Of a stretch of 64,000 nt of DNA, positions 52,504-62,485 are shown piece after piece (within the stretch, counting starts at the first letter, position 1; every line of letters begins with the position of its first letter). Location of the stretch: the NCBI GenBank assembly GCA_020073305.1, contig JAIQFK010000005.1:1-64000 (forward strand), in the 5' to 3' direction. A program made the position numbers and the translations under genes. The stretch is from Terriglobia bacterium (GTDB lineage Bacteria; Acidobacteriota; Terriglobia; Bryobacterales; Bryobacteraceae). Below the pieces are notes generated by a model. That model did not search any database and was not told where the DNA came from. It was given only the letters and a program-made list of their open reading frames with translations.

Positions 52504-53864
52504 TCCGCCGTCTGCTGCTGTTTTCCCTTCTCGGCGCCTGTTCCCTGCCGGCACAGTTTGGTTTGTTCCTGGTCCAGAACGGACAGGATGTCGCCAGCTC
52601 AGATCAGACCTACGGCTTTGGCACCAAGCCGGTGGGCGCCGTGGTGAATCTGGAATTCCACCTGCGCAATTCCGGCGCGGACGCAATCTTGACCGATCTT
52701 CACCTCTCGAGCACGGACTTCCAGTTCATCCCCTCTGCGCCCTCGCTGCCACAGGCGGTAGCGGCAGGAACCGCGCTCGATCTGATGGTGCAGTTCCGGC
52801 CTGGCAAGGCGGGCGCGGCGACCGCGGACTTGATCGCGAACGGCGTCAAACTGGGGACCTTCAACGGAATCGGGCTGGCGTCGGTCACGGTGTCCATGGG
52901 AGACGGCAGCCCCGTGCCGTCGCCGCTTGAATTTGGCAGCGTGAAGCGGGGCGAGAGCTCAGCCAGGACCATCCGGATTTCAAATGGCGAAAACAGCGCG
53001 GTCTTAGTCAACGTAGGCACCAGAGACAAGACATTCCAGGTGAAACCCGGCACTTCGCCGATTCCGATCGCCGCGGGAGAGACGGCAACCATCGAAATCG
53101 ACTTCGTTCCCGCAGCCGACGGGCCGCAACAGAGCGCGCTATTGATCGATCAACTCGTTTTCCCTCTGGTGGGCACGGGGCTCGAGCCGCCGTTTCCGCC
53201 GCCCACCATTGATCTCGACCGCGCCGACCTCGCCAGCGCGCAGCAGGGCAAGTTGACCGTGCGTTTGGCTTCACCTTCCCAGGCAACCGGAACCGGTGAA
53301 GTGGACATGGATATCCAGCCCAGTGACGCCAGCGCGAACCTAGACAGCGGAATCCAGTTTCTATCAACCGGCACGCGAACCGCCACGTTCAACGTGAATC
53401 AAGGGGACACGGTGGCGCACTTCGGGTCCGACATCAGCGCCACGTTCCAGACCGGAACTACAGCCGGCAATATCGTCTTCACCGTGAAACTCGGCTACTT
53501 CACGACTACGAAGACGCTGCGCATCGCACCCGCGGTGGTTGGCTTGGATTCGAGCAAGGCGCAGCGTACCTCAGCCGGACTGGACCTGCTATTGAGCGCT
53601 TTCGATAACACGCGATCCGCCACCAGCATGACCTTCACATTCTTCGATCAGAGCGGCACAAAGTTGCCGCCCGGCGCGATCACGGTGGATGCCTCCGCGG
53701 CGCTCGGGCAGTTCTTTACTTCCTCAGATCTGGGCGGCGCATTTAGCTTGCACGCGTTCTTCCCGGTAAATGGGAATCCCGGACAAGTCGATTCTGTCGA
53801 AGTGCAAATTGTGAATTCGGCAGGGACGGCGCAAACCGCCAGGCTGCCGTTTACTACACCATAA
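52500..53864 (+). CDS. Secreted multi-domain protein with choice-of-anchor-D-like Ig domains
   Basis: 454 residues, GTG start, signal peptide (RRLLLFSLLGACSLPAQFG). Two domains of the HYDIN/choice-of-anchor D type follow (FGFGTKPVGAVVNLEFHLRN-like, then PLEFGSVKRGESSARTIRIS ... IEIDFVPAADGPQQSALLID) and two further Ig-like beta domains. An extracellular structural role is likely. Coupled to the preceding gene by a four-base overlap; its 3' end overlaps the converging SDR gene by 11 bases. Confidence 0.75.
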   Translation: MIRRLLLFSLLGACSLPAQFGLFLVQNGQDVASSDQTYGFGTKPVGAVVNLEFHLRNSGADAILTDLHLSSTDFQFIPSAPSLPQAVAAGTALDLMVQFRPGKAGAATADLIANGVKLGTFNGIGLASVTVSMGDGSPVPSPLEFGSVKRGESSARTIRISNGENSAVLVNVGTRDKTFQVKPGTSPIPIAAGETATIEIDFVPAADGPQQSALLIDQLVFPLVGTGLEPPFPPPTIDLDRADLASAQQGKLTVRLASPSQATGTGEVDMDIQPSDASANLDSGIQFLSTGTRTATFNVNQGDTVAHFGSDISATFQTGTTAGNIVFTVKLGYFTTTKTLRIAPAVVGLDSSKAQRTSAGLDLLLSAFDNTRSATSMTFTFFDQSGTKLPPGAITVDASAALGQFFTSSDLGGAFSLHAFFPVNGNPGQVDSVEVQIVNSAGTAQTARLPFTTP

Positions 53865-54618
53865 ACATTCCGCCATTGATCTCGATGGTTTGGCCGTGGA
53901 TGTAGCGCGCGGCATGCGAGCAAAGGAACACAATCGTGTCGGCCACTTCTTCGTTGGTGCCCAGTGTCCCCGCCGGAGTGGCCGCCGCCACACCATCCAG
54001 GATCCGGCGAGTGGAAAACTGCACGTGGAAATTATTGTCCACAGTGCCGGGGGAGACGGCGTTCACGCGAATCCCGTGCGGAGCGAGTTCTTTCGCCAGC
54101 CCCTTGGTGAGGGCGGACACGGCAGCTTTCGCCGCCGCGTAAACGGTGGCGCCAATCCCTCCTCCAGTGCGCGCCGAGATGGAACTCACATTGACAATCG
54201 TCCCGCTCTTCCGTTCAATCATGTGCGGCGCAACGGCCTGAGCGGCGAACCACGCGCTCTTCACATTCAGCGTCATCACGCGATCGAACAGCTCCGAAGT
54301 GAACTCCGACAGTTTGGCGCGCTTGACCAGTGAGCCGGCATTGTTGATGAGAATGTCGACGTCCTGGCCCGCGGCCTTCAGCGCTTTCAGAAACGTCTGC
54401 ATTCCGGAGTCGCACCCGAGGTCCGCCTGGATGATGTCGGCTCGTGCCCCCGCCTTTTGCACGGAGGCAACGACGCGCTCCAGCCCTTCCTGGTAAGAGT
54501 TGTAATGCAGGATGAGGCGGCTTGCCCCTTGCCCGGCAAGCGCGATCGCGGTGGCTGCGCCGATGCCGCGTGAAGCGCCCGTGACGAGCGCGGTTTTTCC
54601 ACTGAGTTCCCGGTCCAC
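53854..54618 (-). CDS. Short-chain dehydrogenase/reductase, FabG-like
   Basis: 254 residues of classical SDR: TALVTGASRGIGAATAIAL (cofactor), DILINNAG, the catalytic IVNVSSISARTG with YAAAKAAVSALTKGLA (YxxxK), and SPGTVDN. Probably NADPH-dependent with an unknown substrate; a 3-oxoacyl-ACP reductase-like role is possible. GTG start. Located downstream of the Crp/Fnr gene on the same strand. Confidence 0.92.
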   Translation of the reverse strand: MDRELSGKTALVTGASRGIGAATAIALAGQGASRLILHYNSYQEGLERVVASVQKAGARADIIQADLGCDSGMQTFLKALKAAGQDVDILINNAGSLVKRAKLSEFTSELFDRVMTLNVKSAWFAAQAVAPHMIERKSGTIVNVSSISARTGGGIGATVYAAAKAAVSALTKGLAKELAPHGIRVNAVSPGTVDNNFHVQFSTRRILDGVAAATPAGTLGTNEEVADTIVFLCSHAARYIHGQTIEINGGMFMV

Positions 54619-54661
54619 GACTTAGAGTATCGTGGATCGCAGTCTGCGCCGCAATTGCGTC

Positions 54662-55354
54662 TCAGGCGGAGGCAGACTGCTGATGCCGGAGCCAGTCCTT
54701 CATCGCGTCGCGATAGAGCACAATCCCCTTGCGCGAATAGCGAAGATAGCCTTGGCGCCGGAACTGGTTCATGTAGTGTGTGACGATCTCGCGCGAAGTG
54801 CCTACGCATTGCGAAAGCAGTTCGTGCGTGAACGGCATCATCTCCACCGAACCATCTTCGTGGCTCTGTCCCAGTCTCTCCGAGAAGCGAATCAGCGTTC
54901 GCGCCAGCCGCCGCGCGATATTGTCCACGGAGAAACTCTGAATCCGCTGCCCGAATTCGGTGGCGCGCTGCACCAGGATCTGGAGCAACGCCACTGCCAG
55001 GCGTGGGCGCTTGATCGCAAGGTCCATAATTTCCGCCGCGGTCCACGTCATGACCTTGGTGTTTTCAATCGCCACCGCCTGCTCATCCCGAGTGGCCGAG
55101 TTGAGGAAGGCAGATTCGCCGAAGAACTCGTCCGCCTGATAGATATCGACGACAATCTGGCGGCCGTCCTCGGCCATCCGGCAGACCTTCACTTTGCCGT
55201 CGATCACGAGATAAATGTTGGTAGAAGGCTGATCCTGGTTATAAATGACCTGGCCACTCCGATACTCCAGGATGCTGGAGCAGGGGAGGTGCGCCAACGG
55301 ATCCTCTAGCGATGGTCTTGGAATTACAGCGAATGTCGTAGGGGTGGTTGCCAT
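54662..55354 (-). CDS. Crp/Fnr-family transcription regulator
   Basis: 230 residues. A cyclic-nucleotide-binding-type beta barrel (residues about 20-125; YRSGQVIYNQDQPSTNIYLVIDG, FGESAFLNS) is followed by the dimer helix and an HTH_Crp domain (TRSERLGQ ... LLSQCVGTSREIVTHYMNQ, GYLRYSRKGI). No N-terminal FNR cysteine cluster is present. GGAGAGAG lies just before the ATG at 55354; a start at 55366 is also possible. A small frame with its own ribosome site precedes it by 13 bases. Confidence 0.92.
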   Translation of the reverse strand: MATTPTTFAVIPRPSLEDPLAHLPCSSILEYRSGQVIYNQDQPSTNIYLVIDGKVKVCRMAEDGRQIVVDIYQADEFFGESAFLNSATRDEQAVAIENTKVMTWTAAEIMDLAIKRPRLAVALLQILVQRATEFGQRIQSFSVDNIARRLARTLIRFSERLGQSHEDGSVEMMPFTHELLSQCVGTSREIVTHYMNQFRRQGYLRYSRKGIVLYRDAMKDWLRHQQSASA

Positions 55355-55367
55355 TGCTCTCTCCATA

Positions 55368-55547
55368 TTAACGCTGCCGCTCTCGAAAGGCGGCAGTCTG
55401 TGCACATGTCCATGAACCTGTGACGTTACATTCTTGGATACGTTCAATCCGCTTCTGGTGTCTTATTTTTTGAGTCAGGGCGCCATGCGGAAGACCCGGA
55501 GGCTCCGGCGGAGCCACTTCCCGAAGGCGGTGCATGTTCGTCAGCAT
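55368..55547 (-). CDS. Possible small leader ORF upstream of the Crp/Fnr gene
   Basis: 59 codons from an ATG preceded by AGGAGC (six-base spacing), ending 13 bases before the regulator start. The peptide starts MLTNMHRLREVAPPEPPGLP, is basic and Pro-rich, and has no recognisable family. The DNA inside contains a GGCTCC-GGC-GGAGCC hairpin. It may be a real small protein, a leader peptide or chance. Confidence 0.3.
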   Translation of the reverse strand: MLTNMHRLREVAPPEPPGLPHGALTQKIRHQKRIERIQECNVTGSWTCAQTAAFRERQR

Positions 55548-55933
55548 GCTTGCTCCTGACTCTTGATCCTCGCAGCCCATCGCGACCAAGCGCGCAGGTT
55601 GTCCGGTGATCCTCCGATTGCTAGCCCGATGGCAGGCGCCACGGTTGGTTCCGCGGCTGAAAAGGTGGCAACGGCCTCAGAGGGCCGCTAGGTCTTCACC
55701 ACGCGACTACTGTATTGCATGTCCTGTGCCAAATGTTATGCCGCCTCGAGTCCGGGCGCAATAGCCCATTGGGAGCATCACAAACGCCAGATTGAACTGC
55801 AGCCTCCCCGGTCTTAAGTGCGGAGCAGGACATTTTTACACGGAAAATCTTGTCTCGATGCAATCGTCGTATCAGCGACGAACAGTATTTGATGCTGCTA
55901 AGCTGGCTACTGATTCACTCAATTTAAGACTGG
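55548..55933. other. Intergenic region between divergent regulator/leader and propeller-phosphoesterase genes
   Basis: About 390 bases without a convincing gene. It contains several G/C-rich imperfect dyads but no recognised riboswitch core in either orientation (I compared glycine, TPP, SAM, cobalamin and c-di-GMP cores by eye). It must hold promoters for both flanking genes. Confidence 0.45.
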
Positions 55934-58600
55934 ATGATCCCCCTCCTGGTTTCTCTGTGCTTCGTTTCTGCGCTTGCGGACTACAGTGCCCCCGCCGGAA
56001 CCAGGCCGGCCGTTCACCGGCCCGGCGCTCCGAGCATCCTGCCGGGAGGGCGCATCATTGCGCCGCTTGGCCGGCAGTACATCATCGGACCTGGCCCCTT
56101 CGGACTGGCCATCAGTCCCGATGGCAAGACCATCATTTCGGTGAACAGCGGTCCGGAGCGGTTTTCTGTGAGCGTCCTGGAGAAGGACAAAAAGGGAAGC
56201 CTGAGCACCCACCACCTGGTAACGGCCCCTCCGCCCAAGAGTCTTGCTGAGCGCCGGGAGGCGAGCGACGAGTGGAACAGTGTTTTCATGGGCGCCGCCT
56301 TTTCCGGAGATCACAGGGCATACGTGTCGGAAGGAAATTCCGGCCGGGTTCGAATGGTGGACCTCTCGACCGGAAACCGCCACCGGCTTTATGATCTGAA
56401 CCAGACCGGTTTTACCGACAGCTACACGGGCGACCTGGCATTCGATCCGGAACGCGCTGTGCTTTACGTGCTTGACCAGGCGAACTTTCGCCTGGTTGTG
56501 ATGGACACCCGGAAAGGCCAAATCGTTTCTTCACTGCGCGTCGGCCGCCTGCCATTCGCCATCGCGCTGTCGCCCGACAAGCGAACCGCGTATGTGACCA
56601 ACATTGGTACGTTTCAGTACAGTTCCATCCCGGGCGCAGACCTGAAGAGCCCAGTCGAAACAGCTTTGCCCTTCCCCGCTTTCGGCTTTCCGTCTCCGGA
56701 AGCCAGGGACGGAGTTCAGCGCAACACGGCACACGGCCCGGTGGACGTCCCGGGCTTGGGCGATCCCAACGTGCGTGAATCCAACTCTCTATATGTGGTG
56801 AACGTGGAGGACCCGAGCGCGCCGCGCGTGGATGCGGTGATTCGGACGGGAAAGCCGTTTGGGCAGGGCACTGATGGCGGTAGCAGCCCGTCCGCCGTGA
56901 TGGCGACGGGCGATCGGGTGTTCGTTTCGAATACCCACAACGATACCGTGACGGCGATCGATTCTCACACGCGAGCCATCGTCGGAGAGGCGGCAATTCG
57001 CATTCCAGGGCTCGAAACCCTGCGTGGCGTAATGCCCGTGGGCATGGCCTTTGACCAAGCGCGCGGTTGGCTCCTGGTTGCCGAGGCCGGAATCAATGCG
57101 GTCGGAGTGATTGATACTCACGACATGCGCGTCCTGGGGCACCTTCCGGTCGCATGGTTCCCGACTCGCATTCTGATCGACCACGATACCGTCTATGTGT
57201 CGAATGCCAAGGGCCACGGCACCGGACCCAACATCTACCTGTCCAGTCCGGAGTCCGACGCCTTTGTAAATGTCCTTCGGCGCGGCTCTCTTTCGGTTTT
57301 CCCGTTACCGGATGCCTCCTCTCTTGCGGCGCACACAGCAATAGTCCTCGAGGCAAACGGCTTTCGGCCGAGGCCCGCGCCAGCGCTGCCGGTGCCGCCG
57401 GAGATCCGGCATGTCGTTCTGATCGTGAAAGAGAACCGGACGTTCGACGAAGTCTTTGGCGACCTGACCGTGGCGGGCATCGGACCGGTCGCCGGCGTTC
57501 CCGCTCTCGCTCGTTTCGGAATGCACGGATTCTGCGATGGCGCGCGGTCTCGCCTCAGCTTGCAGGATGTGGCTGTAACGCCGAATCACCATGCGCTCGC
57601 GAAACGGTGGACGTTCAGCGACAATTTCTACGCGGACTCCGAGGTCAGCGTGGACGGGCACCACTGGCTGGTTGACGCTGTCCCGGATATCTGGACCGAG
57701 AGTTCGCTCATGGCTTCTTATGCGGGCGAAAAAGATTTTCGATTTCCCACGTCCGCGCCAGGCCGGTTGCTGGTTGCGGAAAGCAACTCGTCGGTTCACC
57801 CCGAAGAGCAGCCGGAAGGCGGATCCATCTGGCATCACCTGGAGCGTCATGGCGTCTCTTTCTTCAATTTCGGCGAGGGTTTCGAGCTCGCCGGAAACCA
57901 GGAGGAGCCAGGCGAAAAGCCGACCGGCGCGCGCTTCCTCACCAACGTGCCCATGCCCGATCCCTTATACCGCAACACGTCCCGCGAGTATCCGGGATTC
58001 AATATGAATATTCCCGACCAGTTCCGCGCCGATCAGTTTATCCGCGAGATGCGGGAAAAATATGAACGCGGCGGCCACGCGCTTCCCCGCTTCCTGTTCA
58101 TTCACTTGCCGAACGACCACATGGCCGAGACCCGGCCGCGCGACGGCTACCCGTTCCAGGCTTCGTTCGTTGCGGATAACGATTACGCACTGGGCAGAAT
58201 CGTCGAGTATCTGTCGAATTCACCCTGGTGGAAAGAGATGGCCGTCTTCATCACGGAGGATGACGCGCAGGGCGGCCGCGACCACATCGATTCTCACCGC
58301 ACGTTACTCCTGGCGGCCGGACCGTACATCAAGAGGCAATATGTCTCGCACGTCCACTCCAGTTTCCCCGGGTTGTTGAAGACGGTATTCCGCATCCTCG
58401 GCATTCCGCCCCTCAACCTCTACGACGCAACCGCATCCGATCTGGCAGACTGCTTCACCACGTCCCCTGACTTTACTCCGTTCCATGTCTGGCCCATCGA
58501 CCCGCGATTGTTCGATCCAGCGACCGCGCGGGAGCCGCTCCACCCGCAACCCTCACCGCGGATGGATGATCCGCGCGTGATTCGTGAACTGGAAAAATGA
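55934..58600 (+). CDS. Secreted YVTN-type beta-propeller fused to a phosphoesterase domain
   Basis: 888 residues with a short signal peptide (MIPLLVSLCFVSALA). Residues about 45-480 are a YVTN/WD-like propeller (GLAISPDGKTIISVNS, DLAFDPERAVLYVLDQ, AIALSPDKRTAYVTNI, GMAFDQARGWLLVAEA). From about 495 a phosphoesterase domain of the phospholipase C/acid phosphatase family begins: HVVLIVKENRTFDEVFGDL, SDNFYADSEVSVDGHHW, FIHLPNDHM and FITEDDAQGGRDHIDSHR carry the metal ligands. Secreted; substrate probably a phospholipid or phosphomonoester. Confidence 0.9.
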   Translation: MIPLLVSLCFVSALADYSAPAGTRPAVHRPGAPSILPGGRIIAPLGRQYIIGPGPFGLAISPDGKTIISVNSGPERFSVSVLEKDKKGSLSTHHLVTAPPPKSLAERREASDEWNSVFMGAAFSGDHRAYVSEGNSGRVRMVDLSTGNRHRLYDLNQTGFTDSYTGDLAFDPERAVLYVLDQANFRLVVMDTRKGQIVSSLRVGRLPFAIALSPDKRTAYVTNIGTFQYSSIPGADLKSPVETALPFPAFGFPSPEARDGVQRNTAHGPVDVPGLGDPNVRESNSLYVVNVEDPSAPRVDAVIRTGKPFGQGTDGGSSPSAVMATGDRVFVSNTHNDTVTAIDSHTRAIVGEAAIRIPGLETLRGVMPVGMAFDQARGWLLVAEAGINAVGVIDTHDMRVLGHLPVAWFPTRILIDHDTVYVSNAKGHGTGPNIYLSSPESDAFVNVLRRGSLSVFPLPDASSLAAHTAIVLEANGFRPRPAPALPVPPEIRHVVLIVKENRTFDEVFGDLTVAGIGPVAGVPALARFGMHGFCDGARSRLSLQDVAVTPNHHALAKRWTFSDNFYADSEVSVDGHHWLVDAVPDIWTESSLMASYAGEKDFRFPTSAPGRLLVAESNSSVHPEEQPEGGSIWHHLERHGVSFFNFGEGFELAGNQEEPGEKPTGARFLTNVPMPDPLYRNTSREYPGFNMNIPDQFRADQFIREMREKYERGGHALPRFLFIHLPNDHMAETRPRDGYPFQASFVADNDYALGRIVEYLSNSPWWKEMAVFITEDDAQGGRDHIDSHRTLLLAAGPYIKRQYVSHVHSSFPGLLKTVFRILGIPPLNLYDATASDLADCFTTSPDFTPFHVWPIDPRLFDPATAREPLHPQPSPRMDDPRVIRELEK

Positions 58601-58630
58601 TGGATTGTCTGATTCGCGTGAATTCGCGGC

Positions 58631-60838
58631 TCAATTCCGACGGCCGGTTCTGTGAATCCAGTCGCGGAACATTCGCACGAAGTCGGTGGCCTGCCTGGCC
58701 GAGTACAGTTCATCCAACCTGAAGTGCATCTTCCGGCTCCAGTTCGGATACTGCCACGTCGTACCCGGAAGGTTTTGCTGGGCGATTTCTTTGGTAAGGT
58801 CTTCCTGGTTGACGAGCAGCAGCATGGAGGACGTGGACGCCAGGAACCCAATGACGGCGTTGTGCAACTCTCCCGTCAGCTCCGGGATATCGAGCGCTGA
58901 CCGGGGAAACCAGTCCGGCAGCATCCCCGCGCCAACGAGTGCATCCAGCATCTTCTGTTTCTCCGCCGCCCGCATCTTCAATTGCTCGTGATAACTCGCC
59001 TCGTCCGTTAGAACTCCGGCGCGGCGGCGCGCTTCGATATCTTCACCGATCCAGAATCCCGCCAATGTGGGCAGATCATGCGTGGTCGAAGAAACCAGCG
59101 CCTGCTGGGGATAATCCCGTTGTCGCCGGAACCGGCCATCCGTGCTCTTTTCGAAATACAGCAGCCGGTAGCTGAGAATTCCGAACCGCGCGAGCGTCTC
59201 CCGGACCTCGGGCTCGACCGTGCCCAGATCCTCGCCGACCACGACCACGCGATGGCGCACGCTTTCCAGTGCAACGATGCGGATCAAGTCCTCCCAATGG
59301 TCGCGTACATAAGTTCCGGAGGCGGCATCCACGCCATCCGGGATCCAGTAAAGCCGGAAGAATCGCATCACGTGATCGATGCGCAGCGCGCCGCCGTGCC
59401 GGCAGTTCTGGCGGATCGATTCGACGAAGAGCTGGTATCCGGATTCGCGGTGCCGCGCGGAATTAGGAGGCGGAAACGCCCAGTCTTGTCCCTTGGGATT
59501 GAAATCGTCGGGCGGCGAGCCCACGCGGCAGCCCGTCACGAAATAAGACGGGTGCGCCCATAGATCGGATCCAAAGCGATCGTTGGCCAGAGCCAGATCG
59601 TGATACAGACCGATGGTGAGTCCTTTATCACGGGCATGTTGCTGGGCGTTCGCCAGTTGAATATCGATCTGCCACTGCACGTACTGGTAAAACAGAACCA
59701 GCCGCCAATGCTTTCGCCGGAAAGCCTGGGTTTCCGGGGATTGCGGATCGCGATACGGTTCCGGCCATTCCGGCCACATCCAGATCTGTGGGTTGCGGCG
59801 GTGAATCCACTCATCGAGGGCAGAGTAAGTCGCAAACCGCTCCAGCAACTCCCCTTCGCGCCTGAGATAGTCCTCGAACTGCTGCGCGCGCGGCGAGCCG
59901 GAACGCCGTTCCCGCAGGAAGGCGGCGAACAGCAGCTTCAGAAACTTCATTTTCAGAGCGTGCACGCGCTCGTATTCCACAAACTCCGAGGCGCGCAGCG
60001 CCGCAATTTCCCGCTGCGCCTCGGGGTTGGCCCGCAACCTTTGTGCACGGGCGCATTGCGCAAAGTCCGGAATGCTTTCCACATCCAGATACAGGAAATT
60101 CTGGTAAAACACCGAGTTCGGAAGATAAGGGCTGGTGTTGTACGGCCGGCGGTTGTGGATGGCGTGCAGAGGATTCAAAGCCACGAAACTTCCGCCGACT
60201 TCATCCGCTACCCAGTCGATCAACCCCTGCAGGTCTCGAAAATCACCACAGCCCCAGTCGCGCTCCGAGCGAATCCCATACAACGCAACCGCGATGCCGG
60301 CGGCTCTGAGGCCATCAGGCAGATACGCGCGATCAGGCGCCACGATGAGCCGCATCGAGGCGCAGGCGCCGCCCACCAGGATCTCGAGATCGTGATACCC
60401 GAGCGGAAGCGGACCCTTCAGAGGAATGGACTTGCGGAGATAACGCTGGCCGTCGAACGTGGCCGAGTCCTTCGGCGGAAACTCGCGCAGAGCGACCGGA
60501 TAGGTCTCAGTGGCGCCGTCTTCCAATTTCAGAGCCACGCGCGCATCCATCTCGGCGAGTTCAGCGGGCAGATTTACGGGGAATTCTCGCGGCCGGTGAT
60601 TTTCGCCCACCACCAGGCACGGTGGAAGCAAACGCGACCACTCGCCGCGAGACCGCTCTTCCAACGCCCGCTCCAGTGCTTCTTTGGTGTCCGACCGTAT
60701 GCCCAAAGATTCCAGGATGGCCCGCTTGGTCTCCGCCGAGGTGACGTGATGCTTGCCAAAGATGTCCCAGTAGTCCGGCTGGATACCCCAGGTCTCCGCA
60801 GCCAGGTCGAGGACTTCATCATAGGTCGAGAACGCCAT
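58631..60838 (-). CDS. malQ: 4-alpha-glucanotransferase (amylomaltase)
   Basis: 735 residues, GH77 family, with an N-terminal extension of about 150 residues before the barrel. Motifs: AVALYGIRSERDWGCGDFRDL, SPYLPNSVFYQNFLYLDV, LRIDHVMRFFRLYWIPDG (nucleophile Asp), VVVGEDLGTVEPEV (acid/base Glu) and SSTTHDLPTLAGFW. It disproportionates maltodextrins. Divergent from the nuoB gene; no maltose or glycogen genes are nearby. Confidence 0.96.
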   Translation of the reverse strand: MAFSTYDEVLDLAAETWGIQPDYWDIFGKHHVTSAETKRAILESLGIRSDTKEALERALEERSRGEWSRLLPPCLVVGENHRPREFPVNLPAELAEMDARVALKLEDGATETYPVALREFPPKDSATFDGQRYLRKSIPLKGPLPLGYHDLEILVGGACASMRLIVAPDRAYLPDGLRAAGIAVALYGIRSERDWGCGDFRDLQGLIDWVADEVGGSFVALNPLHAIHNRRPYNTSPYLPNSVFYQNFLYLDVESIPDFAQCARAQRLRANPEAQREIAALRASEFVEYERVHALKMKFLKLLFAAFLRERRSGSPRAQQFEDYLRREGELLERFATYSALDEWIHRRNPQIWMWPEWPEPYRDPQSPETQAFRRKHWRLVLFYQYVQWQIDIQLANAQQHARDKGLTIGLYHDLALANDRFGSDLWAHPSYFVTGCRVGSPPDDFNPKGQDWAFPPPNSARHRESGYQLFVESIRQNCRHGGALRIDHVMRFFRLYWIPDGVDAASGTYVRDHWEDLIRIVALESVRHRVVVVGEDLGTVEPEVRETLARFGILSYRLLYFEKSTDGRFRRQRDYPQQALVSSTTHDLPTLAGFWIGEDIEARRRAGVLTDEASYHEQLKMRAAEKQKMLDALVGAGMLPDWFPRSALDIPELTGELHNAVIGFLASTSSMLLLVNQEDLTKEIAQQNLPGTTWQYPNWSRKMHFRLDELYSARQATDFVRMFRDWIHRTGRRN

Positions 60839-60964
60839 GGGAGGAGCGATCTTTCGATTCTAACAGCCGACGCCCGCATACCCCTGCGTATTCGGCGATG
60901 AAATGAGTGAAGAAGTGCACCTACTCCGCGACGGCACGCGACCTATCCGTGCGAAAATAAAATC

Positions 60965-61516
<552 letters not shown>

Positions 61517-61519
61517 AGA

Positions 61520-62437
61520 TTAGCTGGCGAGCTGCTCAGTAGGCAGCGGCTCTAAACCGCGAGCGGAACTTCTCGCCGGCCCCAGCCACTTCTTGATTTG
61601 CGGCAAAGCCGCTTCGGCAGCCAATTCCCCGGCCCGGATCATTTCAATGCCGCTCTTGAACCCATCCCACTCCACGCCGGCTACATCGGGAGAGATGATC
61701 AGGTCGGAGTGGCGGCGCCAGGTATCCTCTGCCCGGTGTTGCAGGATCTGGAAGCAGCGGTTCACTACCTGCATCATATTGCTGGGCACCACCTCCGGCC
61801 TCTGCATGGGCAGCGCCACCGAGATGACGTGCGTCGCTCCCATCGTGCGGGCGAGTAGCGCCGGCACTTCAACGCTCATCGCTCCGTCCACCAGCAACCG
61901 GTCCTGGTAACGGATCGGCTGAAACAAACCAGGGTAGGAGCAGCTCGCGCGGATCGGAAGAATCACATCGCCGTGTTCGTAAAACACCGCGGGCTCGCCC
62001 GTCGCAACGTCGGTGGCCAGCACACCAAGTGGAATCTTCATGTCCTCGAAGCGTACTTCCTTGAGCAGGCGCTTGAGAAATGCCGCCATGCGCTCGCTTC
62101 CCATCAGCCCGAGGCGGCAGATACTCCAGCGCGCCACATCGGCGAAGCGCATGGCACAACCCACCTTGGCGATTTCGTCAACGTCCGCGCCGCTCGCGTA
62201 CGCTGCTGCGACGATCGCTCCCGCGCTCACGCCGGCGATGCAATGAATCGGAATGTTTTCCCGCTCGAAAACTTTCAGCACTCCCACGTGAGCTACGCCG
62301 CGAGCGAACCCTCCGCCCAGTGCAAGACCGATCTTGGGAATGACGGGCGCAGGGGTTAAATCAGGAATCGGGGGAGGCAGGGCAGACCATCGCCTGAATG
62401 CCGATCGAAGCTTTTCCATCAGCCCGGTCGAAGCCAT
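61520..62437 (-). CDS. Patatin-like phospholipase (NTE/RssA-type)
   Basis: 305 residues. The oxyanion loop IGLALGGGFARGVAHVGVL, nucleophile motif AGVSAGAIVAAAY and catalytic DGA motif (LVDGAMSVEVPALLARTMGA) mark a patatin of the RssA-like group, a cytoplasmic serine hydrolase acting on phospholipids or lipid esters. The stop is three bases from the nuoB stop, with the two genes converging. Confidence 0.93.
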   Translation of the reverse strand: MASTGLMEKLRSAFRRWSALPPPIPDLTPAPVIPKIGLALGGGFARGVAHVGVLKVFERENIPIHCIAGVSAGAIVAAAYASGADVDEIAKVGCAMRFADVARWSICRLGLMGSERMAAFLKRLLKEVRFEDMKIPLGVLATDVATGEPAVFYEHGDVILPIRASCSYPGLFQPIRYQDRLLVDGAMSVEVPALLARTMGATHVISVALPMQRPEVVPSNMMQVVNRCFQILQHRAEDTWRRHSDLIISPDVAGVEWDGFKSGIEMIRAGELAAEAALPQIKKWLGPARSSARGLEPLPTEQLAS

Positions 62438-62485
62438 GGCGCCCCCTTCCGGTATCCCGGCCTAACCTGGTCTACCATTATTTCG

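Noticed and set aside
55548-55790. Possible riboswitch between the regulator and propeller genes
   Set aside because: Some dyads occur, but no core of a known riboswitch could be recognised; composition alone is not evidence.
55792-56250. A 152-codon + strand frame upstream of the propeller-phosphoesterase gene
   Set aside because: It overlaps the start of that gene in another frame, has no family features and unlike composition; a shadow frame.
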